From positions 2,542,001 through 2,606,000 of the forward strand of contig NC_089984.1 of assembly GCF_036417845.1 (NCBI RefSeq): a stretch of 64,000 nucleotides of DNA, in the 5' to 3' direction. Of this stretch, positions 1 to 12,554 are shown piece by piece. How positions within the stretch are numbered: the first letter of the stretch is position 1; each line of letters opens with the position of its first letter. The position numbers and the translations under genes are program-made. The notes below the pieces were generated by a model that saw only the letters and a list, made by a program, of their open reading frames with translations, was not told the DNA's origin and did not search any database. This stretch comes from Apteryx mantelli (Eukaryota; Chordata; Aves; Apterygiformes; Apterygidae).

Positions 1-297
1 AGGACTGGATTCCAGATTTATTCTTAATAAACTTGTAGAGAACTGAGCTGGGATTTTTTTAACAATGTCTGGGGACCAGCTGTCCCAAATGCACTGTCAG
101 TTTAATTTTGTCTTACATTCATCAGGACTTTTCTGGACCTCAGATTATTTATATTTCAAATATTTTCATACCATATCAAAATGAGTCTGTGATACATTAA
201 TTCTTCAGAGGTTACTTTTGCTTGGTGTAATTGCCTCTTGTTTGTGTGGATGTGTTAATGGGTATTTTTTTGGGGGGGGGGGGGCAGGGGAGGAGGG
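1..297. other. No gene seen; short G-run
   Basis: AT-rich sequence with no convincing coding or RNA signal. A run of 13 G at 272-284, preceded by a T run, sits just outside the 3' end of the neighbouring CR1. Confidence 0.5.
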
Positions 298-751
298 TCA
301 CAGAATCACCAAATCACAGAATAGTATAGGTTGGAAGGGACCTCTGGAGATCATCTAGTCCAATCCCTCTGCTCAAAGCAGGGTCAACTAGAGCAGGTTG
401 CTCAGGACCTCGTCCAGTCAGGTTTTGAACATGCCCAAGGATGAAGTCTCCACAGCCTCTCTAGGCAACCTATCCCAGCGTTTGACCACTCTGACTGTAA
501 AAAAGTTTTTTCCTGTGTTTAATTTGAATTTCTTGTATTTCAAATTGTGCCCATTGCTTCTTGTCCTGTCACTGGATACCACTGAGAAGAATCTAGCTCC
601 ATCTTCTTTACTCCCCTCCATCAGGTATTCATACACACATTGATAAGATTGCCCCTGAGCCTTCTCTTCTCCAGGTTAAACACTCCCTGTTCTCTCAGCC
701 GCTCTTCCTATGACAGGTGCTTGAATGCCTTAATCATCTTCGTTGCATTCC
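298..751 (-). mobile_element. CR1 LINE, 3' end
   Basis: Read on the minus strand this is the last part of CR1 ORF2 plus the 3' UTR. The terminal sequence at about 300-330 (CACAGAATCACCAAATCACA on the plus strand) is the octamer-type CR1 tail. The stretch GTTGGAAGGGACCTCTGGAG next to it is the hallmark CR1 3' UTR. The coding part corresponds to the C-terminal [10 protein letters not shown]-type end of ORF2. It joins abruptly at about 751 to a CR1 piece in the opposite orientation. Confidence 0.9.
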
Positions 752-1302
752 AGGGTTTGCTACTGGGGCCAATAGAGTACAAATAGAATATGAAACAATT
801 TAATTATGACCTGGATGATAGGACAGAGTGAATCCTCAGCAAATTTGCAGACAACACAAAACTGGGAGGAGTGACTGACACACAAGATGGTTGCACTGCT
901 ACTCACAGGGACCTCGACAGGTTGGAGAAATGGGCCAACAGGAACCTCATGAAGTTCAGCAAAATGAAAAGCAAAGTCCTGCACGTGAGGAGGAATAACA
1001 CCATGCACCAGGATGGGCTGGGAGCTGACTGACTGGAATGCAGCTTTGCAGAGAAGGGCCTGGAGTCCTGGTGGACAACAAGTATAACACGAACCAGCAA
1101 TGTGCCTTTGCGGCAAAGAAGGTCAACAGCATTCTGGACTGCATCAGGAAGAACTTTGCCAGCAGGTCAAGGGAGGTAATCCTTCCGCTTTGATCAGCAC
1201 TGCTGAGACCACATCTGGAGTGCTGTATTCAGTGCTGGGCTCCCCAGGACAAGAGAGACAGGGACATACTGGAGCAAGTCCAGGGAAATTGGCCTCCAGT
1301 TT
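752..1302 (+). mobile_element. CR1 LINE, inverted middle segment
   Basis: Plus-strand CR1 ORF2 sequence covering the RT active-site region onwards: the plus-strand equivalents of [26 protein letters not shown] and SREVILPL are all recognisable though frameshifted. It begins near the VPQGS motif and ends near the LLEQVQ motif, exactly where the minus-strand piece to its left resumes. The simplest reading is an inverted internal block of one CR1 copy rather than a separate insertion. About 180 bp of RT between the SKAFDT and VPQGS motifs is missing. Confidence 0.85.
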
Positions 1303-2192
1303 AGCCTTGCTGAAGTCAAGTTAGAACAACATCCACTGCTCTCTTTTCATCCACCGAGCCAGTTGTTTCACTGTAGAGGGCTATCAGGCTGGTTAAGCAC
1401 AGTTTCCCCCTTCTAAACCCATACTGACTGCTCCTGATCCCCTTCTTGTCTTTCAAGTATTTGGAAATGGTTTCCAGGATTATTTGCTCCATCAGCTTCC
1501 TAGAGATCGAGGTGAGGCTGTAGTTCCCCAGATCCTGTTTCTTTCCCTTCTTGAAGACAGCAGTAACATTTGCTTTCTTCGAGTCCTCAGGAACCTCCCC
1601 GATCACCATGACCTTTCAAAGGTAATTGAGAGTGGCCTCGCAGTGACATTGGGCAACTCCCTCAGCACTTCTCCACCAAGAAGGACCTTGAACTTCCTTG
1701 CTCCAGACTTCCCCACTGGTCTCAGGAGCCTGCGACTCCTAAAGGCAAATCTTACTAGTAAAGACTGCAGTAAAGAAGGTATTGTGTACTTCAGTCTTTT
1801 CTGTGTCCTTTGTCACCAGGTCCTCATTCCCATTCAGCAGCAGGCCCACATTTTCTCTAGGCTTCTTTTTGCTGCTGATGTACCTGTAGAAGTCTTTCTT
1901 GTTGTCCTTCACAAGCCTCACAGGTGGCCTTCAGCTTTCCTAACCTCATCCCTGTGTGCTTGGACAGTGTCTCTATACTCTTCTCGGGTCACCTGACCCT
2001 GCTTTCACTTGTACACTTCCTTTTTATCTCTCAGTTTAGTCAGGAGCTCCATGTCCATCCATGCAGGCCTCCTGACACCTTTGTTTGGCTTCCTGTATGT
2101 GGGGATGAACTCTTTTTGAGCTTGGAGAAGGTGATCCTTGAAAATCCACCAGCTCTCCTGGAACTCTCTCCTCTCCAGAACCATCTCCCATG
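1303..2192 (-). mobile_element. CR1 LINE, ORF2 linker and N-terminal RT
   Basis: On the minus strand this reads the CR1 ORF2 linker (WMDMELLTKLRDKKEVYK type), then [14 protein letters not shown], then the RT N-terminal part with VPEDSKKANVTAVFKKGKK and the QYGFRRGK motif, ending at DVVL..FSKA near 1303. Several stops and frameshifts show it is dead. The 5' end is truncated at about 2192, next to sequence I do not recognise (2193-2334). Confidence 0.85.
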
Positions 2193-2334
2193 GTGTAGTG
2201 GGCATAAACTTCAAGGTTTTGGTAGCAGGGGACTTCAGGGATGCCCTGTGTGGGAGGTCACGAACTGCCCTGTGCCAGACACAGCCAGTTCCAGCCATCT
2301 CTGAAACAGATGAAAACAACATACCGCTTCCAGA

Positions 2335-3060
2335 ATTTCAACCAGCCAAAGGGGCATATGGCACCTTTGCTCACATATATTTAAGAAAGGGCAGTAGCTG
2401 CTAGGGGCACGAGACACAGGAATAGAAGTGAGAGGAGACACAGGAGGAGACACAAAAAGAAGACACGTGGAAGGGGACATTGTTAGGGAGAAGACTGGAG
2501 ATGCACTGTTGGAAGGAGGCACTCCATGCTAGAGGAGGTATGCCTCTGAGGGGACTGCAGCCTTTGGATATGTCATGCCAAAGCAGGCACACCCCCTGAA
2601 GGACTGTAGCCCATGGAGGAACCTGCGCTGGAGCAGGGACATCTCTGAGGGGACTGCAGCTTGTGGAGGAACCCATGGCAGAGCAGGGGCAGCCCCAAAG
2701 AGACTACGGCCCGGGGGGGACCCACGCCAGAGCAGACGAGCAGTAAAATGCAAAGAGCAATGGAGGAAGAGTGAGAAACAAGGAGCAGCAGAAAGAAACC
2801 ATTATGCACACAACCCCAGCCTTTGCCTCACTAAAGAAATTGGGAGGGACTGAGTGTTATGTGCGGCGAAAACTAGGAGAGCTGAGACAAGACTGAAGTT
2901 GAGCCTGGGGAAGAGGGAAGAAAGGTGTTTCCCTAAGTGTTTGCTTAATTGTCTATGTCCTCATGTCTCAATACCTGAATCAGTAATTAAAATTATGTTA
3001 ACTGGCAATAAATTAGAAGAAGTGAAATTTCGTGTGTAGAGACTGTTTTGCATGTGGCAC
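2335..3060 (+). mobile_element. LTR-like element with internal short repeats (uncertain)
   Basis: A TATA-like CATATATTTAAG lies at about 2375. It is followed by a block (2520-2750) of imperfect ~50-bp repeats carrying 'GGGGACTGCAG..GAGGAACC..GGAGCAG', then an AATAAA in GGCAATAAATTAG near 3005. A promoter, repeats and poly(A) signal in this order resemble the solo LTRs common in birds, but I could not define TG...CA ends or a target duplication. It could also be an unclassified minisatellite. Confidence 0.35.
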
Positions 3061-5030
3061 GTGGGATTCTTTCAAGCAGATGCTTCTCCTGCAATCCGGC
3101 GTTGTGATCTTGTTATTTGCCTTGCTCCCTCCTCTCAGGATTCTGAACTCCACCATCTCATGGTCATTGCAGTCAAGGCTGCCCTAGTTGTTTTGGTTAC
3201 AGTACTTGATTTTTGATATTTCCTATTTTGTATAGGTTACTGCCAGTCTTACCAGGTTTTTCCTCTACTTTTCTGTTCTAATTAAGCCCTTTTCATGTTT
3301 GTCTTGTTTGTTTGTTTGTTTCTGTTCTTTGTTTTACTTTCTCTAATCGAGTATGCCTTATTATTTAACCACCTGGCTAGCTGCACTGTATATTATCTTA
3401 TTTGTAATTTCTTTTTTATTTTGCTTGAGTGTCTGGGGAATATCGCTTGCTAAGGTTGACTAGCTGGCTTTTCATTCGATCTTTACAAATTTATCTGATA
3501 ACTTCAGGTAAGCTGACATAAAACTGCAGGGCACTTTGTGAATCCCCAAACCTGGTCCTGACTTACTGGAGAAAAAAGCAATATTTCATCTTGTTCACAA
3601 CTGTATGTGATTCTGTACTGTGTTACTTGATCTGATTATTAATATTACCATGGTTACCAAGCACAGTGCCAGTGTGCACTTTCATCTGCTGTTCCCTTTA
3701 AGGAATCCTTCTCTTTCTTGCCTCACCCCTCCCCAGGAAAGTATTTAAGGCAGTTGATGTAATACCAGCCTCCAGGTTCTTGAAGTGACCATTACTTTCC
3801 CAATGAGAGAAAGAGTGATGTTCCCATGGGTTTCCCTCCTGTCCCTTCCCTTCATTCTGGATTCCTCCCAGAGCAGCGAGAGCTCACAACATCTGTCACT
3901 GCATGTCTGAGACTCCATCAGTTTCCCTTCTCCTACACCAGGTCTTCAGCTGGCTTCAGGAACACTCTGGTGTTCAGAGTCCTCCCATAAACCACAAGCC
4001 TGTTTCCTCTTTCCTCTTTTACTCTGAGTCCTTCTGTCTGTGCTTTTTCTGTATATATCCTGCTGCACTCCTAAAAAATGGCAGGAGGCACATAAGAATT
4101 GCTAGTAAGCTGCTAGGGATAATGGTTAGATTATGTGCCTTCCACTGATCGGTACTGGAGACCTCTCCTTGAGTTGTTTTTCTCAGGGTGAAAGAGGGAA
4201 AGGAGGGGATGAAAGAAGAGGGGAGGGGATGAAAGAAGAGGGGAGGGGAGGGGAGGGGAAGGAAGGAAGGGGAGAGGACTTTCCCTCTAGGAAGATAAGG
4301 GTGGACTTGGAGGAGACATAGTAGATGGCTTGTTTGTTCATGGTTGCTTGACTACCACCAGCCCTCACAGGAAAGGGTCATCTGCCTCTTTCCAGGAAAA
4401 AAAAAAACCTGACTCCTGGCATAATTCTTCGTCCCCAGGCAGTCTTCACTCTTACTTTTCACTTCTTTCACATTTATGTAGCAAACTAACCTGACCCCAA
4501 AGTAAAATGCTTAGGGCTCAGGTTTCCTCCTGAGTACCTGTGTGATTGGGAAGGAATCTCAGGGGTTTGTGAACATGCACACAAGCAGGGATATATTCTG
4601 AAATTTAGTGGTGTATGCAGAGGCACTCACCCCAAAATCTACATGCAGAATGCTTCCAAACACAGAAAGGCATGCTGACCCCCCAGAATACACAGACGTG
4701 CATAGAGTCGCATGGAGCCAGAGCTAACAACATAGACAAGAGACTTTTAGTCACTTTGAGAAGCAAAAACTGTTCTCTAGTTCAGCTTCTGATATGATGG
4801 ACCTTCTGAAATGGTGTATGTGGAGAAAGGAAGTGGAGGCTGACTTACCGTGGCTGCCTATGCACCTTGTGGGACTCCCTGAAGAACATGAAGTATCCCT
4901 GCACCCATTTCAAGGAAAGGCAAACTTGCCTGAGAAGCCTGGGAAGGAACTGGTTTTGCACTCAGCTGTCAAAAACTCTGATAACATTTCAATCCCCCTC
5001 ACACTTTTTTGCCCTGCTCTTCCCAGCAGT
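3061..5030. other. No gene seen; purine-rich tract
   Basis: No convincing exon, RNA or element. A GA-rich simple tract of GAAGAGGGGAGGGGATGAAA-like units occupies about 4181-4280. Short open frames on both strands lack splice sites or family resemblance. Confidence 0.5.
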
Positions 5031-5122
5031 CACTGTGCTGTTTTCTAACTTCCTGTTGCTACAGAAATACGTAGCTGTGTCTGCAGCTGTTGGAGAGAGC
5101 AGTTCCACGGAGAGCGCTGTGT
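5031..5122 (-). pseudogene. Immunoglobulin/TCR V segment remnant (framework 3)
   Basis: On the minus strand about 28 codons read like the end of framework 3 of a heavy-type V domain: N-TALSVELLSPTAADTATYFC, with the conserved Cys at 5061-5063. An exact consensus recombination heptamer CACAGTG follows on the minus strand (plus 5031-5037). A nonamer-like A-rich block at 5004-5012 is 18 bp away, not the canonical 23 or 12. A stop codon lies just upstream of the recognisable part, and frameworks 1 and 2 are not found. It belongs with the other minus-strand V remnants to the right. Whether it derives from an IGHV or a VH-like TCR delta gene cannot be decided here. Confidence 0.6.
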
Positions 5123-5989
5123 TGGACTCTCATGAAAGCATATAGCAAAGGTAGGTTCCAGGTCTTTCCCAGGGGTGTGTTGCAGCCAACGCCAAGCTCA
5201 GCTGCTGTCAGTGATGGGTGTGCCAGAGATGTGGGTGGCTGACTTCGAGATCTTTTCTATCCCAGAGACCTTTCTCTGCACATGAGAAAGGATATCTGGA
5301 AATGAGAGAGCCTAAAGTGAATAGCTGATAAGGTACCAAGGAATCGTTTTATCTGTCTTACTCCCTTCCTGGACTCTTTTAGTTGGGACATGTAGAATAT
5401 TGGTGTTACAAACATACATGCTCGTAAACTCCTGCTCCCACTGAATTCTGAAAGTGAAGGGAAAAAAATGCTCATCCTCCCCTCAAATTCCAGCCTATAA
5501 AAAAATCCCCATGCACATTCTTGCATATCAGAGATGGAGCAAGGGGAAAATACTGACAGATTTTCATTCAGATCCCATCCAAAGTATGGCCAGAACATGC
5601 CCCAAAAGCTCAGAAAAATGTTCAAAGCTAACTTTTCTAGTCCTGCAGGGAAGGTGCTGATTCAAAATATGAACAGATCTAATTCTGGTGAAAGGCACCT
5701 TTTTGTCCTTCTTTGATCATCTTTTATGACAGCACACAGTTGCCACAGCTCCATGCCCCCACATCCAACCGGTAGTGAGGCTGAGCATGTATTCCCAGCA
5801 GATACACAGATAAACTCATGTATGCAGTAAACATATACACACAGCTGGTCACACAGAACAACACAGACAGAAACGCTTAGCACACAAACACAAACAGCAC
5901 CAACAGCCTCCTCCGGTCCCCCTCTCTGGCTGATCAAGATAAAGGTCTGTTAGTGGGAAGTATATACATATAGAGAGTGTATATCCCTC

Positions 5990-6620
5990 CAGTAGCTGGT
6001 CTTAAACACATAGTCCATCCAGTAGCTGGCCCTTGGATCCCCAGTCTCCCTAGTTGCTGGCATGTGGACATATGAGCCCCTCAGGCCCACAGCCCAACTC
6101 CAGCTGCGAGTACAAACACTGTGGGCTCCTGGTAGCTGGCCTTAGACACACAGTCCATCCAGTAGATGGCCCTGAATCATTGCTATGTCCAGTTGCCTCC
6201 CACATGGACATACACACACACATATGCAGACAGGTCTCTCAGTCAATCCCCAGACCCCATGGTCTCTCTGGCAGTTGGCCTGGACCTACTGGTCCCTCTG
6301 ATAGCCAGCTCCCAGAGGCCTCACTCCCAGAGACACGCACACATACCTGGTTCCCAAATCACCTAACCTACTTGCTGGTTAGTCTGGCTTGATATTTGCT
6401 AGCAATCGCACACTGACATGTGTACCCTCGCTCGCTCCAGTTGCTGGCACCCCAGACACATGGACTCCTGTGACTTGTGGTCCCACTCCATTTGCTAGCA
6501 CTTGATTTCACTCACTCTGGTCTCTCCAGGAGCTCGCACCACAGACACATAGGTCCCTGTGACCCATGGTCCCACTCCGGTTGCTGGCAGTTAGACCTCC
6601 ATACACACACATGCACACGG
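5990..6620. repeat. Degenerate tandem repeat
   Basis: Imperfect units of roughly 60-110 bp share the cores 'AGT/GT-TGCTGGCA' or 'GTAGCTGGCC' and 'GACACATGGAC/AGTCC', interspersed with short CA-rich stretches. Such blocks occur inside avian LTRs as well as in minisatellites; no LTR boundaries were found. Confidence 0.45.
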
Positions 6621-8394
6621 AATAGGGAGTGCCTCACTCAGGAAAATAGTTAGAAGTGGAGTTTAATGGGAGGACAGGACAGACTGTGCTGATCAGGTGC
6701 AGGGCATGGCCAGACAAGTGTACTGATGAGCAATCTGTTTACATGCAACCGGCCCCTTTTATTCCTTTTCCCCTCTGTTTCCCCAGGTTTCTTCTTCCCC
6801 AGTCACCCTCATTCCTCCCTTTCCCAACTTTTGGTTCCTCCCCTAAATTTCCCATAATAAATCTTGTGCAATCCCAAGTTGCTCTTCCCCTGCATCCTGT
6901 AATGTGTCCCATACCCCCAGGCAGTAACCTCCATGAGTCCTGAAGGCATTCTGAAGAGCTGCTCCTGTGGACCTAGCGTGATGAGTACCCCCCAGTCCAT
7001 GGGGCAGATGGCTGTCCTGTGACAGCCCTTGGGTGGGGGGGGCTGAGGCTCCCTTCTTTGACTGGGTTACTGGAGCTCCCTCACCTGCCATTGTGCCTCT
7101 GTGGTCCTTTGTGTTTGTGGAGAAGAGCCCTTTATGGGTGGATCCCTCTCCTGTGATAGGCCTGGGAGAACCTGTGTCAGAGTAATATTCAGATTCCTCC
7201 ACCTGCCATTGTTCCTCTGTGCTCCTTTGTGTGTGAGGAGACACACTTTTTGTCACATAACCTAACACAAACTCATAGTTTACTGATCTCATGGCAGCCT
7301 GTAGAAATGACGTTTTCACTGTAAATATGAGCAGATCTTAATTTCCCATGTTTGCTGTAAGTTTTAATACTGGAACTTGCAGATGCATTTGCAAGTGGAT
7401 TAAAGGTGGTGCAGAATGTGTGAAAAAGAAGCCCTTATAGGACAATTATGGTATGTGATTGGTTGCTTTTCTGCAAATAGAGAGGCGGGTGCTGTTGTAG
7501 TTTAGGCTAGTACAGGTTAAATGCACACATTAACTACTACACAGTAATTGGATCCTTGTGAAGAAGTTTGAATATTTATTGCCTCTGTGAAAGAATGATT
7601 AATAATGCAAAGAATACTACAAAGTTACAGAAAAGCCATTGCCTCTGCTTCCTCTTTCCTTGCATACAGGAGTGATGGTTGTCAGTGGTCTGGAGGAGCA
7701 GGATGTTTAGCATGGTGATTCTGACTATGAAAGCTTGGTCCCGGGTGTCCCTGGAAGACCTCCATGGTCAGGCGTCCCCGAAGGTAGAGTCTTTCTGCCC
7801 CACCTTCAGACTGAGCTGGATGAGTTTTATAAGGTGGAGAGCCTCTTCCAGATTGTTTGACCTTTACAGGTCAGTGTATCACTCTGAGCTGTTACTCATT
7901 GATCGGTGCAGCAAGTCACCAGGCAAACATTCTTGTGTAAGTTTAGTTCTGTTACTTCTGTCAGCTACGTGGTTTTTCATAACACCTGCCTAATTGTGCT
8001 TTATCTAACATAAGTTACATCCCTAACAACTATGTAGAAACATATCAAAGATCAGACTGTGGGCCTCTGACATCAGTCTGATTATTCAAGTGATGTCTGC
8101 TCAGCAGGCCAAGAGAGGTGCCTGCACATTCTCCAAGGTTTCCGAGGAGTAAATTGTATCCCCATTATACCAGTAGATCTTCTGCCTCTCCTGTTTGCTC
8201 CTCTGAAGCCTGAGAGCCCTGGTGCGATTCATGGCTGCTGCTGGAGATAGGCTCCATATTAGCAATACAGACAAGGGGAGAAGATTTGCAGGCCTTCCTC
8301 CACTCAAAAAGGCCACTGGCTGAGGCTGGAAAAGGACACCTGGTAACAAAAGGTGAGCATGTGAGGTAGGGAAAGAAGACCCGTGCCTGGGACA
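6621..8394. other. No confident feature
   Basis: Mixed-composition sequence. Two short minus-strand stretches (7660-7880 and 8101-8300) vaguely resemble V-domain frameworks but are too weak to call (see the rejected list). No RNA gene or intact element is visible. Confidence 0.4.
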
Positions 8395-9108
8395 GGATAA
8401 TCCTGAGCAGTAATACAGGCTGGGGTCTGATTGGCTGGGGAGTAGCTCTGCCGTAAAGGACCCGGGGGTCTTGATGGACAGCGAGCTGAACATGAGTCAC
8501 CAGTGTGCCTTTGCAGCAATGAGAGCAAATTGTGTCCTGGGCTGCATCAGTGACAACATAGCCAGCAGATAACAGGACGTGATTATTCTACTTTACCTGG
8601 CACTTGTTCAGTCATGCCTGCAATACTGTGTCTGGTTTTGCTCCCCCCATTCAAGAGAGACACTGAAAAACTGGAGAAAGTCCAGTGAATTGCCACCAAG
8701 ATGCTTAGAGTGTTAGAGAACTTGACGTTGAAGGAATTGACTTTGTTCAGTGTAGGAAAGACAAGGCTGGAGGGGACTTAATCACTACCTAAAAGGTAGT
8801 TATAGAGAAGATGGAGCTACTCTCTTCACAGGGGTGCATAGTGACAGGTGAAGAAGCACCTGGCACAAGTTGCTTCAGGGCAAATTCCATTTGGATATCA
8901 AAAAAGAAAAAATCTTTACCATGAGAATAAATGAACATTGGAATTCATTGCCCAGAGAAGTGGAATATTTCCTTGCTGGAAATATTCAAGACTCTGTTTG
9001 ACAGGGCCCTGGATAACCTAATCTAAGGCCCTGCTTTCAGCAGAAGGTTGGACCAGACAGTCTCCAGGAGTCCCTCCCCATCTGGACTTCTTTGTGATTC
9101 AGTGACTC
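8395..9108 (+). mobile_element. CR1 LINE, 5'-truncated, 3' end present
   Basis: Plus-strand CR1 3' portion: the 'GGTGATTGGCTGG..AGCTCTGC' region, then the equivalent of the ASRS..VILLYLALV..SCLQYCVWFC block, the LF..EDGA block, and the GGTTGGACCAGACAGTCTCC 3' UTR. The tail ends at about 9108. Divergence from the other CR1s here suggests an older or different subfamily. Many frame breaks. Confidence 0.8.
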
Positions 9109-9499
9109 TAGACTCAATCCTTCTGCTGCAGGGAGAGATGTAGAAACATAGGAGTCATCCCAAAACATTTCCAGATCCCAAAGCTGCCCCCAAAACCTCT
9201 GCTCTCTTTTCAGGACTGATGCTGTTATTTCTGCTCTCCAAAACTGGGACAAAAAAGGGAAGCAGAGAAGGGACCACTGGTCCCCTATGCCCTTAGCCAA
9301 AATGCTTGTTTTGGGTAGGTATTCCTGTCCTGGCACCAGGGTACATCTACTGCATATATTTCCTTCTTCCTCTCCCTAATGTCTGCAACTCTGACAGCAA
9401 AACAAATGCAGGCCTGGGCTTTCTGCCAGAATGGGCAGAAAGTTATGTGGAAACCTTCCCCCTTTCTGGTGTTAACCTTCTCTGCACCTCTGTCTTGGT

Positions 9500-9735
9500 G
9501 TTGCTGGCATAGAAGTAGGTGGAGGTGATTACAGGTGTGAGGGGGCACATCTCCAGTGAGACCTGCTTCTTGGAGATGCCTCTGGAGATTCCAATCCAGT
9601 TTTGGAAAGATGATTGTAGTCCTTTCACACACCTGAAAAGTCCCACCCCAGATTTTTTCATGGATTCTGCTTGTACCAGTGCCCCCCAAAACCACCAGCT
9701 GAGATGGACTCTCTGTAGACGGCTACGAGAAAGAG
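9500..9735 (-). pseudogene. V-domain segment remnant (framework 2-3)
   Basis: An open minus-strand frame contains a degraded framework 3: ISKKQVSLEMCPLTP followed by STYFYAS. The pattern matches SKNQVSLQL..LT..DTATYFCA of heavy-type V domains, with the conserved Cys changed to Tyr (TAT, about 9509) and DTAT changed to ITST. Upstream residues suggest a scrambled framework 2 and CDR2. No clear recombination signal or leader exon was found. It shares strand and clan-like pattern with the V segment at 16106-16419. Confidence 0.5.
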
Positions 9736-9739
9736 GTTG

Positions 9740-12070
9740 TGCTGGGACTCTAGGCCTCAAAACTAGTTAAGACCTTTGATGGGAACCAGGAGAGTGATGA
9801 AAACGATTCAAGGACAAAGATACGGTGTGGGCACAACGTGGGTTTTATTGTTGTTCTGGTATGCAAGCTGTCTGCACTCAAGAGGAGAAACTGCTTATGC
9901 TTATTAGAACTAGGTAGGAGAGTCAAGACTAAAGTAAGATAATTCTATCCAAAAAGTGAATAACATAAATGAAATGCAACCAGCATGAACCATAGGGTCA
10001 AAAGGCAGTCCTGGGACACAAGGCTGCCTCAATCTAGGCAACTGTATCGGTAATGCCATATTGGGACAAAATTGCCTAGGTATCAGTGTTGGAAATACCA
10101 AATTTGGGTACAAATGTAACAGAATTGGGACTAAAGAGAAATAATTAATTAGGAGCAGGCTGTTTATTTGGGAAGAGTCTGGGCAGAGGAAAGGAGGTGC
10201 AAGGGTGGCAAAAAGGAAGGTTCGGGTGAAGAAAAGGTAGGGAATAAGGAATAACATTGGTTCAAGAACAAAGAAGGGGGGGGGACCTTGCAAGAGTAGG
10301 AGTGTGAATGCCTACAGGCAATGGTAAAACTGAACTGCAGACCCAAGCCCCCCAGCACACTGGAGGAAACCCCCTCGGACAACCTGCTGGACTCTCCAGC
10401 AGGTCTATGTCCAAAAGACTTAGTGTGGCAGGGTGGAGTAAGAGAGATAGACACGCACTTTAATACTAAGTGGAAGAGGAAAGACAATAGAATTGCAACT
10501 TTATAGTTCTTATGTGTGTGATTTATAAGATTTCTTTATACTAATGCAATTCTGTATCACTACTAATACTAACATTAAGCAATAGAATTGTAACTCAATA
10601 TTACTTGCACTGATATAACTGTGAATACTACTACTAATAATAGTGGTGTGTTTATTAGCCTACTGAGGTATGATTAGTTTCTTAGGGGTGTGTTGCTTAA
10701 TCAGTAAACATCATAACCATCTCGATCAGTTATGCCTCTGGTTTCCAATCTACAGAGGGAGAGTCGGACTTGGGGAGTAACAACAGCACTCTTCGGGAGG
10801 GAGACTCTGAAACCTTCCCCTGTTTTGTCCATGGACAAAAAAGCTACAAGCTTGATTGGGAATAGGCATCTGGGAATCAGGAGGAGGGGAGAATCAAGAA
10901 AACAGAAGTTTGTGATCATACCAGAAAAGCTCCCAGACTTTTCAGAGAACAAATGTTTCTAACACTCAAGCACTTACAGACACCCAGGACAAACACAGAA
11001 AGTAAATAGCTAGTAATTTCTGTTTCTTCGTGAACACACAGCTCTCAGAAAAACACATTTACACTCTGGAAAGTAAGAGAAACACATGAACACAACTTAC
11101 AAAGAGGCAAGAATCCTCAGATACTAACTTGTATGGGAGGAGAGGCAGAGCAATAAGGAGAAGTTGGATCATGATGGATATGAGATTTATGCAATGTGCA
11201 TTTCACTATGTGGCCTCTGAGCGTCCAAGAACAGCTCTGATCTGTCATGAATCCTGCCCCTTCAAACTGTCTCTCTCTTCCGTCTTTTACTGCAAGAGCT
11301 TCCCAGCCTCTGATTTGTGATTGCTTCAAGAAAGAGATGAAAAGACGGAACTCAGTCTTGCAATCTCTTTTTTTTCCCACCTCAGGACTTACTGAAATTG
11401 CAATGAATTTGTCTGAAGCATGGTTTAAGAGGTGACATCAGCAGATCTCAGGGACAAACAAAACTGGGTTCTATATTTGTCTACAGGGACAGCAGTTTCA
11501 TTTGGGAAGGATGTGAAATGAGCAGTGTCTCAGTGCAATGCAGGATATAAATGTATGGATTCATACTAGATCATGGAAAGCTGCTGGGTTCTGTCACAAC
11601 CATGTTTTCAGAGCACAGCTGGGCCTGCCCACACTGCTAGGTGAGGCACTCAAGCAGCTTGTTTGTTGCTGTGCAATTTTTTCTTCAACATCTTGCTGTA
11701 TTCTTCTCTTTCAGAGGCCCATAAATCCAACACATATCAGTAGCTCAATCCCTTCCAGCCATCCTGCCCAAACAAGAATACAGCTTCTTATTAAAATGCC
11801 CCTTTTTGCTCAACTTTTCCAACCCAAACAGACCAGTACAATGTATAACATTACCAATTTGCTACAATCCTCCCTATGTCAAAGTGGCAAAGAAGTAAGT
11901 GACAGCGTCTGTAGATGTCAGACCACGTGTCTGCAGGCAGATCGTGTTCTTGTGTCACCTTCGTAACAGGCAAAGTTTTTAAAATTATTACTTGGACAAA
12001 TCCACCCTCGAGTTCTGAGTGTGCCTTGGGAGTCTGATATGCCAAATATGGATATCACTGTAAATGAACA
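9740..12070. other. No confident gene; AT-rich and LTR-like stretches
   Basis: Between 9780 and 11100 lies AT-rich sequence with short ATTACT/ACTAATA-type repeats (10540-10640) and poly-G (10277-10284). This may be old retroviral sequence, but no boundary, protease or RT motif is visible. 11100-12070 holds no exon I can support. Confidence 0.4.
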
Positions 12071-12074
12071 AACA

Positions 12075-12448
12075 AGAACTGGTACGATTGACTGAGAGAT
12101 TTGATGGCCTTCTCTATGGGAGCAGATGCCATCATCTCCACCTGGGAAAGGCTACCTGGAAAGACATGGGCAGACAAGAGGGTTGGGGGTAAAGGGTCCA
12201 ACCCCTTCCCACAGGCAGGAGTTCAGGTGGGTGCGGAAACCAAAGACACTGTCACACACCTCCCCCAGCTCCAGGCTCACTGTGAAAAGGAAAGGTCTGC
12301 AAATATTCACACCACACACGTATTCCCAAATGCCAGAAGTCACTCGCACACTTTTGCATTCCCCTCCCAGCCAAGCACCAAAGCAGGTGCAAACAGCGGC
12401 TTGAGTCAGTGCCAACAACACAGCTAATAAACCTCTCTGAATGGCCAC
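12075..12448 (-). pseudogene. V gene pseudogene A: leader exon, intron, truncated V exon
   Basis: Minus strand. A leader-like exon at about 12400-12448 encodes a hydrophobic stretch (AIQRGLLAVLLALTQ), but its start codon position is GTG and the donor site is lost. About 245 bp downstream an acceptor (TCTTTCCAG) precedes 12155. It is followed by an 11-nt leader remnant and V framework 1 reading QVEMMASAP. This acceptor and framework start closely match those of the V segment at 16419 (TCTTTCCAG, then MVASGP). The V exon loses similarity by about 12075. Its leader is paralogous to the one at 15302-15350. Confidence 0.55.
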
Positions 12449-12554
12449 TGTTAGGTTATCTGTTATGGGACCCTGGGAAGAGGGTTTGGAGATTTAATAG
12501 AACTTATTATGGGATGTTCTAAGACAATCGAGGCAATGTACAAGACATCACAGG

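Noticed and set aside
5990-6620. CA-rich repeats as a possible CRISPR array
   Set aside because: Units vary in length and sequence and the genome is vertebrate.
7660-7880. Possible V framework 3 (GRLTMEV...) on the minus strand
   Set aside because: Needs a frame shift and lacks Cys, Trp, leader and RSS; the match could be chance.
8101-8300. Possible V CDR2-like stretch (YNGDTIYSS) on the minus strand
   Set aside because: Only about ten residues fit; no other framework is recognisable.
11117-11320. Possible V framework 3 on the minus strand
   Set aside because: The supposed YYC end does not hold in any single frame.
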